From Salipaludibacillus sp047795645 (GTDB lineage Bacteria; Bacillota; Bacilli; Bacillales; Salisediminibacteriaceae), in NCBI RefSeq assembly GCF_047795645.1, contig NZ_CP181045.1, positions 3,224,001 through 3,288,000 of the forward strand: a stretch of 64,000 nt of DNA, read 5' to 3'. Below the pieces are notes generated by a model. The model saw nothing but the letters and a program-made list of their open reading frames with translations, had not been told where the DNA came from and made no database searches. Below are positions 9,360-17,837 of the stretch, piece by piece (position 1 is the first letter of the stretch; every line of letters starts with the position of its first letter). The position numbers and the translations under genes were made by a program.

Positions 9360-9394
9360 CACTTTCCCGTTAATGTTTGATTTTGTATAAATCT

Positions 9395-9727
9395 CAGTTG
9401 GTGCTGGTGCTGATATCAGCATAAAACGATAAAATTTGTGCATAAACTCTCTTTTCTGTGCAATAACACTCAAATTTTCAGCATAACCCTCGAGTTTTTG
9501 TACATAAAGACTCTCAATTCAGCAAAAAGAAAGCTCCAGGACCAACCTCCTGGGGCTTTGCTAAATTTTGTGGAAAAATCAGTTGGTGCTGATATCAGCA
9601 TAAAACTATGAAATTTGTGCATAAACTCTCTTTGTTTGTGCAATAGCACTCAAATTTTCAGCATAACCCTCGAGTTTTTGTGCATAGACTCTCAATTCAG
9701 CAAAAGAAAGCTCCAGGACCATCCTCC
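9395..9727. repeat. Direct duplication of a ~150-bp intergenic repeat with internal periodicity
   Basis: Two near-identical copies, 9395-9550 and 9580-9727, each start CAGTTGGTGCTGATATCAGC and end AAAGCTCCAGGACC followed by CCTCC. Inside each copy a looser unit recurs about every 25-30 bases: (CA)GCATAA, TTTGTGCATAAACTCTC, TGTGCAATA-CACTC. The region separates the kinase gene (plus) from the CDF gene (minus). No coding potential is seen. Confidence 0.8.
9531..9558 (+). terminator. Hairpin in the kinase/CDF convergent gap
   Basis: AAGCTCCAGG pairs with CCTGGGGCTT (one G-T) around an 8-nt loop. It lies between two converging genes and could end transcription from either side, though no long T run follows. 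It is the end of the first copy of the duplicated repeat; the second copy ends before the closing arm. Confidence 0.5.
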
Positions 9728-9749
9728 AAATTCAGGAAGCACCAGATAC

Positions 9750-10667
9750 TCATATCGCCCATTTTCGGTCATTCGTAAAGGATACAGTTAGCCATTTCGT
9801 ATGATCGATGTCTTGAATTTTCGTTGATATCTCTTCACGGATGTAGTCTTGGTCAGATATAGTTTGAACTTTCGACGTTTTTTTCACGATAAAGTCTACC
9901 TCTATGGATAAGGTACTTCCTACTTTAGATATGCGTAAGATCGTTTCTTCCATATCATACTTTAATTCAATTTTATAAATAACGTCCTCAACTTTTCTCG
10001 TCAATTCATTATCAGGAGTCATCACCAATACCTCTCTCATGGAATGCCTTATCTCTACCAATGGAACTTTAATAAAATATAGAGAAACAATGACAACCAT
10101 CAGTGGATCTATATATGGTACAAGAGCTTGCATTGATGAAATATATTGGAGAATAGCAGCTATTACAAAGCCAATCAGAACCCCTGAGCTTACGAGCGTA
10201 TCCATTAGCCACTGATTCGATTCGGCTGAAATGAAGCCCGTTGTACTTTCCGAAGCATGTTTATTTAAATAGCGGTAGATGATCAAACATGCAAGAGTAC
10301 TAATTGCAACATAAATCAGCGCGGCACCTACTGCTACATCTCTCCCACCTTGAAAAATAGAAACGATAGCCATCATTAGTGAACCGATGACTAAGATTAA
10401 AATGATTACATACTTAAATGTAATGACAAGTGGTTCTATCACATCTTTTCCAAATGGAAAATGGCGCGAATCATTTTTTGACATGAACGTGGCTGCTGCT
10501 AGTGAAATAAGTGATAAAACAACACTGATTAAAGAGTATAAACCATCGAACAAGATCATTTGTGATTGAAATAACGTACCTAAGACAATTCCAGCCCCTG
10601 AAAAAGCAATCGCGGCATAAACAGAGATCATTAACACTTTCTTGTCTTTATTTAATTTTCGTACCAT
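9750..10667 (-). CDS. Cation diffusion facilitator (CDF) family transporter
   Basis: Membrane antiporter of 305 aa that exports divalent metal ions in exchange for protons. The first helices carry the CDF-like FDGLYSLISVVLSLISL, and QWLMDTLVSSGVLIG in a later helix contains the second conserved Asp. About six membrane segments precede a soluble C-terminal domain of ~95 residues, as in the family. GAGGTG lies upstream of the ATG. The gene starts 13 nt after the TetR gene and is probably co-transcribed with it, so efflux is likely controlled by that repressor. The metal cannot be told from sequence. Confidence 0.85.
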   Translation of the reverse strand: MVRKLNKDKKVLMISVYAAIAFSGAGIVLGTLFQSQMILFDGLYSLISVVLSLISLAAATFMSKNDSRHFPFGKDVIEPLVITFKYVIILILVIGSLMMAIVSIFQGGRDVAVGAALIYVAISTLACLIIYRYLNKHASESTTGFISAESNQWLMDTLVSSGVLIGFVIAAILQYISSMQALVPYIDPLMVVIVSLYFIKVPLVEIRHSMREVLVMTPDNELTRKVEDVIYKIELKYDMEETILRISKVGSTLSIEVDFIVKKTSKVQTISDQDYIREEISTKIQDIDHTKWLTVSFTNDRKWAI

Positions 10668-10680
10668 GATTCTTTACACC

Positions 10681-11262
10681 TCAGTTTGATAATGCTTTCG
10701 TTAAAAACTCAACCAATTCTTTTTTTGACCGGTTAGGGTCATCGGCATTGGCATGTGACAAATGAAATGATTCCGCCCCATGTTCGACAAGACCTACAGT
10801 GAAATTTGCTAAATGAGAAATACTTCCGTCATCTTTAAAAAGGGATGACACACGAAGTTCTTTAAACTGAACTTCGAGCCATTCATAATATGGTTTATAA
10901 ATGTTATCCCATGTTTCAAACGAATGATAGAAAGCCATCCCTGAGTATATAAATGTGATCAATTCCTTGTACTCATCAGTCAATTCATAAGAAACATCGA
11001 CCAGAGATTGGACCAGTTCCCTTAATGACGAAGGTTTAGTAGCATATGTTTCTTTTATTCTTGTTAACTGTTCCTTTAATATTGTTTCGGCTATCGCTGG
11101 AACAAGCCCATTCTTTGATTTGAAGTACAAATAGAATGTTCCTTGTGCAACACCAGCTTTACTAACAATTTGAGATACAGATGTTTTTTCAAAGCCTTTA
11201 TCTCGGATAACTTCAACAGCTGATTGGACAATTTGCTGATACTTGGTTGATTCGTTTTTCAT
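10681..11262 (-). CDS. TetR/AcrR family transcriptional repressor
   Basis: 193 aa. Residues ~10-55 form the classic TetR DNA-binding domain (GFEKTSVSQIVSKAGVAQGTFYLYFKSK); the remainder is the helical ligand-binding and dimerisation domain. I start it at the ATG at 11262, which has GGAGG 5 nt before it; a second ATG at 11274 would overlap that site. A large perfect palindrome lies directly upstream, and the CDF exporter gene follows after 13 nt. The arrangement predicts autorepression and ligand- or metal-induced efflux. Confidence 0.88.
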   Translation of the reverse strand: MKNESTKYQQIVQSAVEVIRDKGFEKTSVSQIVSKAGVAQGTFYLYFKSKNGLVPAIAETILKEQLTRIKETYATKPSSLRELVQSLVDVSYELTDEYKELITFIYSGMAFYHSFETWDNIYKPYYEWLEVQFKELRVSSLFKDDGSISHLANFTVGLVEHGAESFHLSHANADDPNRSKKELVEFLTKALSN

Positions 11263-11278
11263 CGCAACCTCCATATGG

Positions 11279-11321
11279 CGGTAGAATTAAATGACTGACA
11301 GTCAGTCATTTAATTCTACCG
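11279..11321. promoter_or_regulatory. 43-bp perfect palindromic operator of the TetR-CDF operon
   Basis: Two perfect 21-base arms around a single central A, with core TGACTGACAGTCAGTCA, typical of TetR-family operators. It starts 16 nt upstream of the tetR start codon, so a bound repressor would block the promoter. The symmetry beyond the core (ATTAA, then GGTAGA outward on both sides) exceeds what one dimer needs and could hold two dimers. Confidence 0.85.
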
Positions 11322-11415
11322 TATCGTACACATCTCTTTTCGTCAACCGATCTACCTATTATGAGGTGACTTTCGTTCTGTCTACCAAATATAAACGACA
11401 TTCTACAAATTTACT

Positions 11416-11448
11416 GGCAAGCGTGAAGTGCTACTCTTCAAGCTTGCC
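11416..11448. terminator. Hairpin related to the CGTGAAG stem-loop family
   Basis: GGCAAGCGTGAAG pairs with CTTCAAGCTTGCC (one mismatch) around TGCTACT. It lies in the gap between the tetR operator and the 3' end of the MerR-type gene and may terminate the latter. The loop region GTGAAGTGCTACTCT recurs in the hairpin at 37451-37492. Confidence 0.5.
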
Positions 11449-11502
11449 ATTTTCTATTTCCCGCTTTATCATTCTACAAAAATCAGGAAGTGGCAGCTCC
11501 AG

Positions 11503-12207
11503 TTAACGCAGTTTGGATAAAAGCCTCTCCAAAATCCCTTTAGGTTCTTGTACCTTATTCTCTAAACGTTTATTAAAATCGGTTTGTGCACGCCATTCTT
11601 TTTGCTGTTCGTCCCGCATTATTTGGAGTTCTTTTTGTAAGAATTCACTTTTTTGCTTTTCAAGTTCCAGCAATTTTTCGAAATCAGTCTTCTGTTGTTC
11701 TGTTAATTTTTCGATTTTAGCATGCGTTTTTTGTGCAGAATTTCCAATACCTGAACTTATAACATGTTGATCTTGCTGGAGGCGGGAAATTGTTGTTTTA
11801 AGTTCAGACATATTGGTTGAAAGTTGGCTATTCATCTCACGTGTTGCTGCCAGTTCGTTCGCTAAAAAGCCTAAGAACTCTTTTAATTGATTTGGATCTT
11901 GCAGTAAATTATCATATGTATCGGGTGCCGCTACGCCTGTTTCTTTAGGAGATTCTAGCCTCTTTTTTTGTTGAACCATAAGTTCTTTAGCTGTATCGTC
12001 TAGTGGGCTGTTCGTATCGCGTAACGCTATAAGTGCTTCTATATCTGATTGAACAAAGATACGCCGTTCTGCATCCTTAAAAAATTCATATCCATTTCTC
12101 TCTAAGATTTGACCATACTTTCGAACCGTGGGTGTTGCAATTCCTACTTGCTCTGCAACTTCCTTTGTAGAAAAAGATCGTTCATTCGGTTGAATATCAT
12201 GTCGCAT
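11503..12207 (-). CDS. MerR-type HTH protein with coiled coil and DUF3967-like C-terminus
   Basis: 234 aa. Residues ~10-65 form a MerR-like winged HTH (FSTKEVAEQVGIATPTVRKY). A linker follows to ~105, then a long heptad-rich coiled coil (~115-215, with SQLSTNMSELKTTISRLQQD). The C-terminus is basic and contains EWRAQTDFNKRLE, similar to the uncharacterised DUF3967 domain often found on Bacillus plasmids and phages. The overall plan resembles RacA, the chromosome-anchoring protein. AAAGGAGA precedes the ATG. Upstream lie three similar inverted repeats (12260, 12614, 12832) that could be its binding sites. Role unknown; DNA anchoring, partition or autoregulation are inferences. Confidence 0.75.
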   Translation of the reverse strand: MRHDIQPNERSFSTKEVAEQVGIATPTVRKYGQILERNGYEFFKDAERRIFVQSDIEALIALRDTNSPLDDTAKELMVQQKKRLESPKETGVAAPDTYDNLLQDPNQLKEFLGFLANELAATREMNSQLSTNMSELKTTISRLQQDQHVISSGIGNSAQKTHAKIEKLTEQQKTDFEKLLELEKQKSEFLQKELQIMRDEQQKEWRAQTDFNKRLENKVQEPKGILERLLSKLR

Positions 12208-12259
12208 ATTACGTCTCCTTTTCTATTTTATTAAATATGTTGATTTTCCGATAAATTTG

Positions 12260-12288
12260 CGTATCATATCGCTAGGCGATACGATACG
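12260..12288. promoter_or_regulatory. Inverted repeat site 1, TATCG-N5-CGATA type
   Basis: Arms of 13 bases (CGTATCATATCGC and GCGATACGATACG) with a TAG spacer and one mismatch. It lies 53 nt upstream of the MerR-type start codon, so it could be its operator. The outer part repeats CGTATC, making it the longest of the three sites. Confidence 0.6.
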
Positions 12289-12613
12289 AAGCCTTTTATA
12301 AGAGGGATTCTATTTAAGGGGACCTTTTATTGATCAAAGCTATCTATTACTTCAACGCTTATTTCACTAAAGATGCTAGCTCGCATCACCTTCATATAGT
12401 GGTTGCAAATCGCTTAAGTATATATCCCGTCAATTTCACTTAGCCTGTTCGTTTGTAATGAAATTCTCTCATTAGATTCTGCTAAACACTTTTTTCACTC
12501 AATACCTTTAGCTCAATTCTATCATCCAAGGACTTATGCGTATCGCTTTACTCTACAATATCGAATTGAACGAACATACGCCAATTGCCCTCTCAATTCC
12601 GAATTTCGAGTTA

Positions 12614-12628
12614 TATCGCCCGCCGATA
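12614..12628. promoter_or_regulatory. Inverted repeat site 2, TATCG-N5-CGATA type
   Basis: TATCG, five bases (CCCGC), CGATA, followed by CG. Same spacing as the other two sites but without the outer CG on the left side. Confidence 0.5.
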
Positions 12629-12831
12629 CGACACTAATTATTACCACATTCCCACTTTCGGTAAAACGACATTTCCCGGGGAATGCTGAGATTATTCCTC
12701 ATTAATTGCATATTAAGTATACCACTACCATCACTATACACGATAGGTCTCTCGTTCATTTAGTTGCTAACCTTGCATAAAAATCAACACTCTATTTCTA
12801 TAAGATGAAGGTTCTTTGTCGATATCGTAAA

Positions 12832-12850
12832 CGTATCGCCCAGCGATACG
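12832..12850. promoter_or_regulatory. Inverted repeat site 3, TATCG-N5-CGATA type
   Basis: CGTATCG, five bases (CCCAG), CGATACG: a perfect 7-base inverted repeat, with a further GATATCG just upstream. It lies about 625 nt from the MerR-type gene and 32 nt before the first composite repeat element. Confidence 0.6.
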
Positions 12851-12881
12851 AAAGGCACCTTTTCTTACGACGAGAGTGGGC

Positions 12882-13482
12882 GACCGGGGGGGGCGACCGG
12901 GGGGACGGTTCTGACGGTCAGCGCTCGGCAATTCCAATTATCCTCATCTAATATCGATTTGGCATACCTAGTTAGGGGCGGCTGAATAAGCTTCACATTC
13001 ACAAGTGATTCATTTCGTTGATTCTATTTGGAATTCGTACACTTTAACAACAGAGCTGGAGGCGGACTAAACAAAAACAGCCATCCGCGAATGGTTCTGC
13101 TTCACGCATAGCTGTTTTTTTATTATATACTATACCATTCGAACAAAAATCGGATAGGTAAGGCTCGGTCGCTTTCACAGGCACCTTCCAATATTTCGTC
13201 ATTTCACCCTTAAGCTGTTCTACATCAATAATAGATAAAGCTGGAGAGTCTCCCCCCACACACAAATTTTCTATTGCGTTAAATCTAATATAAGTAGCAT
13301 AACAGAAAAGGTGTCATTCAAATGACATCTTCGGGGATTGTTACATCCATCAGGTCATCTTTGCCTTCAAACAAGACGATTCTTCGATTACCGAGAACAG
13401 TTACCTGGTAACATAGCACATCGGGGGAGCTGGACATCAATTCAGAAAGGACAATTCGACCACAAGAACCGTCCCCACGGTT
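12882..13482. mobile_element. Composite REP element A (non-autonomous, contains RAYT 5' remnant)
   Basis: Begins with a plus REP (12882-12919, GACCGGGGGGACGGTTC) and ends with a minus REP (13458-13482). Between them: a block starting GTCAGCGCTCGGCAATTCC shared with the elements at 15673 and 28981; a stem-loop near 13087-13118 (CAGCCATCCGCGAATG...CACGCATAGCTG); a block with TTGTTCTACATCAAT in the reverse sense; and, on the minus strand at ~13318-13411, the degenerate peptide GNRRIVLFEGKDDLM that matches RAYT N-termini. No complete gene is present. The two-gene module starts 80 nt further on. Confidence 0.75.
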
Positions 13483-13503
13483 ACCCACAGTTACACAGTT
13501 ATT

Positions 13504-13512
13504 TGGTACAAT
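13504..13512 (+). promoter_or_regulatory. Possible extended -10 promoter of the two-gene module
   Basis: TGGTACAAT has the TGn extension before a -10-like TACAAT, 51 nt before the chosen start at 13563. The -35 is weak (CCCACA). It sits just outside the end of composite element A, so the element may supply upstream sequence. Confidence 0.35.
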
Positions 13513-13562
13513 GTAATAGTCCATATCCAATGTGCGAAGAGACCAACAGGAGGTTTAAGAGA

Positions 13563-14147
13563 ATGTTTAAGGCCGAAAAAATCAAATTACTTATTGTATG
13601 TGATGAGAAAACGAAGATATATGCAAATCAATTATCCCAGCTAATTAGCGCGAATGACGATCAGGAAAACGAAGTAATCGGAAGTAAAGATGGTTCCGTA
13701 GTAGCGAGTGTGTGGGAAGAAAAGCACTTTCTTGCAAATGAGGCCAATATTTCGTCTGATCAAAACATTTTGTTTATTGGTAATAGTAAGCCTGCAAAAT
13801 CAGTCATTCCAAATGTCACAGAGAAATTCAATCAATATGGAATTCATTATGGATGGCTCGGGAATCAGGCTGTCATTTATGTTGAAGATAAATTACTTAA
13901 AAAGAAAGAGTACGATAGATTCACTGATTTTTGCAACCAGCAACAAAAAGAAATTGATGAAAAAGTCAAGTTCAACCTATTACATAAAATCCCAAGCGTA
14001 AACTTTCTAAATTCTCATTTATTATCTATAAATATTATTAGTGTGATTGCAAAAAATAAGGCAAAGAAAAAAATATTGAAACAACAATACCACATCGCCA
14101 CGTACCATTTCTATATGAATTCCTTAACTTCGTTTTTGGAGGATTAA
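13563..14147 (+). CDS. Unknown 194-aa protein, first gene of a two-gene module
   Basis: I do not recognise the family. The ATG at 13563 has AGGAGG 9 nt upstream; the frame is open further upstream but that part lies in repeat DNA. The N-terminus (IKLLIVCDEKTKIYANQL) and residues ~70-105 (NILFIGNSKPAKSVI; GNQAVIYVED) alternate strands and helices as in small Rossmann-like or TIR/response-regulator-like folds. No signal peptide; the C-terminal third is basic and helical. It ends 3 nt before the 507-aa partner, so the two are certainly co-transcribed. A sensor, regulator or immunity role for the membrane partner is possible, but that is inference only. Confidence 0.7.
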   Translation: MFKAEKIKLLIVCDEKTKIYANQLSQLISANDDQENEVIGSKDGSVVASVWEEKHFLANEANISSDQNILFIGNSKPAKSVIPNVTEKFNQYGIHYGWLGNQAVIYVEDKLLKKKEYDRFTDFCNQQQKEIDEKVKFNLLHKIPSVNFLNSHLLSINIISVIAKNKAKKKILKQQYHIATYHFYMNSLTSFLED

Positions 14148-14150
14148 AAC

Positions 14151-15674
14151 ATGGATTCTTTTAAAAAGGGATATGAATTCTTTAGGAAGAATGCCTCTGC
14201 GTTTGAAGGGGCACATGCCGGCAATGAATATATTTCTTCCATTAATAGAGAAATAGAGAAATTACAATCAGACATCAACCAATTCCAAGGCTTTCAAACA
14301 AACACCGGCGTATTACAAGGCGATGTCGCTGAATTTTGGCATTCAGGAACACATAATATTGATGCCGCTTTAAAAGGAGATTCTATCAGAACAACAGTCG
14401 ATAGAAGTCATGATTTTGCATCTGCTGACGTTATCGATAATTACGGAACTGAATACGGAATGAAATACTATCAAACTGGGACAGACAGTGCTAAATCCCA
14501 AGCTGTAAGTTTTTTCGAACGGTATTCCAAATATAAAGCAAAGGCGATCCGCGCCGACAAACCTTTTGATTCATTAGACGAGTTTATGAAAGTACGTGGT
14601 TACGATGAAGTCGAACTTTTAAATGACCCCATTTATGCTGGACAAGTGAGGATCATTCCTAAGGATCAAATGCACGAAGCGATTACCTGGCTTGAGAGAA
14701 AAATCGCTAAGGAAAGCATCAATAGACCTGACCAAGTTCAGCGGTATGAAGATACTCTAAACATGTTAAAAGATAAAATAAAAACATCCAAAGGCACGGA
14801 GTCGATTCCTCTTTCAAGACAAGAGTCAGAAGTGCTTGCACGGTTAGCCAAAAAAGGTGAATACGATGCTAGTGACAATGGTTTTACAACAGAAGAACTC
14901 GTGAAATACAAATATGTGATGGAGCAAGCTTTTAAAGCGGGCCTAACTGCAGCAACCATATCCATCGTCTTGAAAGCAGCTCCAGAAATATATAAAGCAA
15001 TCGACTACTTAATTAAAACTGGAGAACTGGATGAAAAACAGTTTCAAAAATTAGGATTTGCTGCTTTGGAAGGGGCATCAGAAGGCTTCGTTCGCGGAAC
15101 AATCTCTGCCGCACTGACAACTGCCTGTAAAACAGGATTATGGGGCGAAGCATTAAAGACTGTCAATCCCGCTGTTATCGGTGTCGTCACGGTACTAGTT
15201 TTAGATGTGATGAAGAATTCATTTTTAGTCGCCAACGGAAGAATGACAAAAGGAGAACTCGTTGACAACTTGGTTAGAGGCATGTATGTATCATCATGTG
15301 CTCTAATTGTAGGTGGCATTACCCAAAGCTTTATCTCGATCCCAGTATTCGGATTCATGTTAGGAAGTTTTATCGGATCAAGCATCGGTTCTTTTGCTTA
15401 TGCTACTTCGTATAAAACATATATCTCCTTTTGCATCGATTCTGGGTTCACCATGTTCGGCATCGTGGAACAAGATCACCAGCTACCACAAGAGTTACTA
15501 GAAGAAATTGGTTTATCGACGTTTGAATATGAAAGAATGCAACTAGAATCATTTGAAACCGCTAGTTTTGAAGTCGATACCTTTGAATTTGATCAATTTA
15601 CTTACGAAACGCTTGGGCTTACAATATTACAAAGAGGCGTCATCGGTGTGAACCAAATTGGGTACGTTAGATAA
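14151..15674 (+). CDS. Unknown 507-aa protein with C-terminal membrane domain, second gene of module
   Basis: Family not named by me. Residues ~1-60 are helical; ~60-125 carry a distinctive block (GDVAEFWHSGTHNIDAAL; YGMKYYQTG); ~150-260 are charged and helical. From ~265 the sequence is Ala/Gly-rich and hydrophobic, with several possible membrane helices (AVIGVVTVLVLDV; GFMLGSFIGSSIGSFAYA, a glycine zipper). The tail repeats short FE units (ESFETASFEVDTFEFDQF) and ends RGVIGVNQIGYVR. GGAGG lies within the preceding stop region. The TAA stop at 15672 overlaps the first bases of a REP element. A membrane-acting toxin or defence effector is a hypothesis. Confidence 0.72.
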   Translation: MDSFKKGYEFFRKNASAFEGAHAGNEYISSINREIEKLQSDINQFQGFQTNTGVLQGDVAEFWHSGTHNIDAALKGDSIRTTVDRSHDFASADVIDNYGTEYGMKYYQTGTDSAKSQAVSFFERYSKYKAKAIRADKPFDSLDEFMKVRGYDEVELLNDPIYAGQVRIIPKDQMHEAITWLERKIAKESINRPDQVQRYEDTLNMLKDKIKTSKGTESIPLSRQESEVLARLAKKGEYDASDNGFTTEELVKYKYVMEQAFKAGLTAATISIVLKAAPEIYKAIDYLIKTGELDEKQFQKLGFAALEGASEGFVRGTISAALTTACKTGLWGEALKTVNPAVIGVVTVLVLDVMKNSFLVANGRMTKGELVDNLVRGMYVSSCALIVGGITQSFISIPVFGFMLGSFIGSSIGSFAYATSYKTYISFCIDSGFTMFGIVEQDHQLPQELLEEIGLSTFEYERMQLESFETASFEVDTFEFDQFTYETLGLTILQRGVIGVNQIGYVR

Positions 15675-16631
15675 CCGGGGGGACTAACCGGGGGGACGGT
15701 TCTTATGGTCAGCGCTCGGCAATTCCAATTATCCTCCTCTAGTTTCGATTTGGCATACCTTGTTAGGCGCGGCTGAATAAGCTTCACATTCACAAGAGCT
15801 TCATTTCGTTGAATCCATTTGGAATCGTACACTTTAACAACGGCACCGGGACCGGACAAAACAAAAACAGCCATCCGCGAATGACTCTTCTTCACGCATG
15901 GCTGTTTTTTATTTTATACTATATCACTTCGAATAAAAATCGGTTTTTTATGGTTCCGTCACTCTGACGGGTATCATTCAATCTTTCTTCATTTCTAACC
16001 TTTAGTTGTTCTACATCAATGATAAATAAGGCCGTTAAATCTGCAACTTTATCCTTTTGCTAACCTTCGTTTTCTCTTTCACCTCTTCTTTTAATTGTTT
16101 TCCTTCTTCATCTGACAATACTAAGTACGTTTCATTAAAATTGTTATTAGTAATTTACTAGATCTGTCCAATTCCAATCGAATGATTATTCTAAAGAATG
16201 CTTTTTAAAGTCAATTTGCTCACTTTATTTATATCCCATTTTACTAAACAAGGTAGCTGGCACTGGATTTTCTTGCCTCATAGAGTCCCGCCAAATTTTC
16301 TTTTTCAGTTCAGAAGCTAAGTATTTAAATTGAACAATATCTGAAAAGGAAGTCTGGTCGTTAGTGAATTAGGGGCGTCTCTTGTCTGTCGCAAACATTC
16401 GAGTGGAGGTCCCCCATATTTGATCCTTCTTTGAATCTAATAAGTAGTGTAACAAAGAAGGAGTCATTCGACGGACATCTTCGAGGATTGCTAAATACAT
16501 CAGGTAATCTTGCTGTCTTTCCAATAATGCGGTTCTTCGATTACCTTTAGCAGTAATCTGGTGCTCCCTTCACATAGCGCCGGAAGCACCAGCTCTGAAA
16601 GGACTCACCAGAAGAACCGTCCCCTCGGTCA
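15673..16631. mobile_element. Composite REP element B between the two-gene module and cntE
   Basis: About 960 bases bounded by a plus REP (15673-15710, two tandem AACCGGGGGGAC units) and a minus REP (16606-16631). It shares the CAGCGCTCGGCAATTCC block, the stem-loop CAGCCATCCGCG...CACGCATGGCTG (15867-15904) and the right-hand block with elements at 12882, 26949 and 28981. On the minus strand ~16449-16570 reads ITAKGNRRTALFERQQDYLM, a RAYT N-terminus. Remarkably, both ends overlap stop codons: TAA of the 507-aa gene and TGA of cntE. Confidence 0.78.
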
Positions 16632-17792
16632 TTGGTCATTTCGTCGTTCATACGAAAAGAAAATCATTGCCACAGCTAAGATAGCACATATTTGATACAT
16701 AGTTGAGTATGAGAATATGTCAGCTATGGGACCCATTACGACCCCACCAAGAGACACACCTAAATCAGCCATTGCGATAAACAAACCGAGTAACATATTT
16801 CGACTCATCTTAGGAAGGACAAAACTTAAATACGTCGTTAATGTTGGGTAGATAAGAGCCTGAGCTATTCCTATTAATACAGCACCAACATAGAAAAATA
16901 TTCCCACCCCGTAACTTACACATTGTGCGCCCAACGCTAAAAGAAGCATCGTCCCCATCATAAAATTTGAATGCCATTTGCCATCGGAAGGGATATTTTT
17001 TCTTAGGGTAAAACGAGATATTACAACGGTTATCGCCATAAGCATCAGGTAAATTCCTGCGTTTCCATTTTCCAGATGTTCCGCATAAAGTGGTATAAAA
17101 ACAGTAATTGCTCCAAATACAATCGACCCCACTAACATTAGAACACTACATTTAAATAAGTGCGGGTTTTTCACTAGCTGACTAAATGAATGAAACGGAT
17201 TAACACCTTGTTCAGCATTTTTTGTCGCAGGCTGTTCTTCAGCATTATCCATTTTGGCACTATAGCCAAAGACACCAGTAAATATTGCAATTCCTATCAT
17301 TGCGACTGCAAAGTATTCCATTCCAGCTTGCCAAATTCCCAATGCTAATAAAGGCCCTATAATACCCGGTATGTACGAAAATAAGGAATAAAGTGAAATT
17401 CCCTGAGAACGGTCTTTCTCTGGCAATGCATCAATAATGCCAATCTGTAAGGCCATTGAAAAGAATGCTGTAGATACCCCCTGCAACATGCGAGCAATTA
17501 GGTAGCCGCCTAGCCCAGTTATCGTATATAAGATTAAAGCGAAACCATTAATAATAAGAATGATACGCAACACTTTTACCGGACCATGTTTTTGAATAAT
17601 TTGACCTGCCCATGGTCTAAAAAACATGGTCGTAAACAAATATGCCCCCATAATCAAACCTATTGTTGTATTGGTAGCGCCTAATGCGCCTCCTTGTAAA
17701 GGAATAATAACATTTAGTATAGCGTTGGCACTAAAATAAAGTAGTACTAACAGATACAAACGTAGAAAAGGCCAAGACATAGCTCCACTCAC
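16629..17792 (-). CDS. cntE: Metallophore exporter CntE, MFS family
   Basis: Major-facilitator transporter of 387 aa with about 12 membrane helices; in the staphylopine system CntE exports the newly made metallophore. The MFS signature between helices 2 and 3 reads GAYLFTTMFFRPWAGQIIQKHG. The start is GTG at 17792 with GGAGGG 7 nt upstream; an earlier TTG lies within that site. It is the last gene of the cntKLMABCDFE cluster. Its TGA stop is part of the outer end of REP element B. Confidence 0.85.
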   Translation of the reverse strand: MSGAMSWPFLRLYLLVLLYFSANAILNVIIPLQGGALGATNTTIGLIMGAYLFTTMFFRPWAGQIIQKHGPVKVLRIILIINGFALILYTITGLGGYLIARMLQGVSTAFFSMALQIGIIDALPEKDRSQGISLYSLFSYIPGIIGPLLALGIWQAGMEYFAVAMIGIAIFTGVFGYSAKMDNAEEQPATKNAEQGVNPFHSFSQLVKNPHLFKCSVLMLVGSIVFGAITVFIPLYAEHLENGNAGIYLMLMAITVVISRFTLRKNIPSDGKWHSNFMMGTMLLLALGAQCVSYGVGIFFYVGAVLIGIAQALIYPTLTTYLSFVLPKMSRNMLLGLFIAMADLGVSLGGVVMGPIADIFSYSTMYQICAILAVAMIFFSYERRNDQ

Positions 17793-17837
17793 ATTTTCGC
17801 CCTCCAAATCTGTGAAAATTCAGTTATATGTAGTTAA

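Larger units (their letters stand above)
12208..12881. other. Gene-free stretch carrying repeated TATCG-N5-CGATA sites
   Basis: About 670 bases upstream of the MerR-type gene with no credible gene. Its distinguishing content is three TATCG-N5-CGATA inverted repeats and a half site GCGTATCGC at 12538-12546. The spread over about 590 bases is wider than a simple operator and more like a multi-site anchoring or centromere-like region; this is inference. Confidence 0.55.

Noticed and set aside
13044..13265. Open frame of 73 codons on the minus strand
   Set aside because: It lies within composite element A and is not kept open in the matching parts of elements B and C; no ribosome site.
15602..15895. 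Open frame of 97 codons on the minus strand
   Set aside because: It spans the 3' end of the 507-aa gene and the left part of element B, and other copies of the block do not keep the frame.
16606..16631. REP units as ordinary intrinsic terminators
   Set aside because: They lack a following T run, and the loop GACGGTT is the most conserved part, which is not expected for terminators. A role in mRNA 3' ends remains possible.
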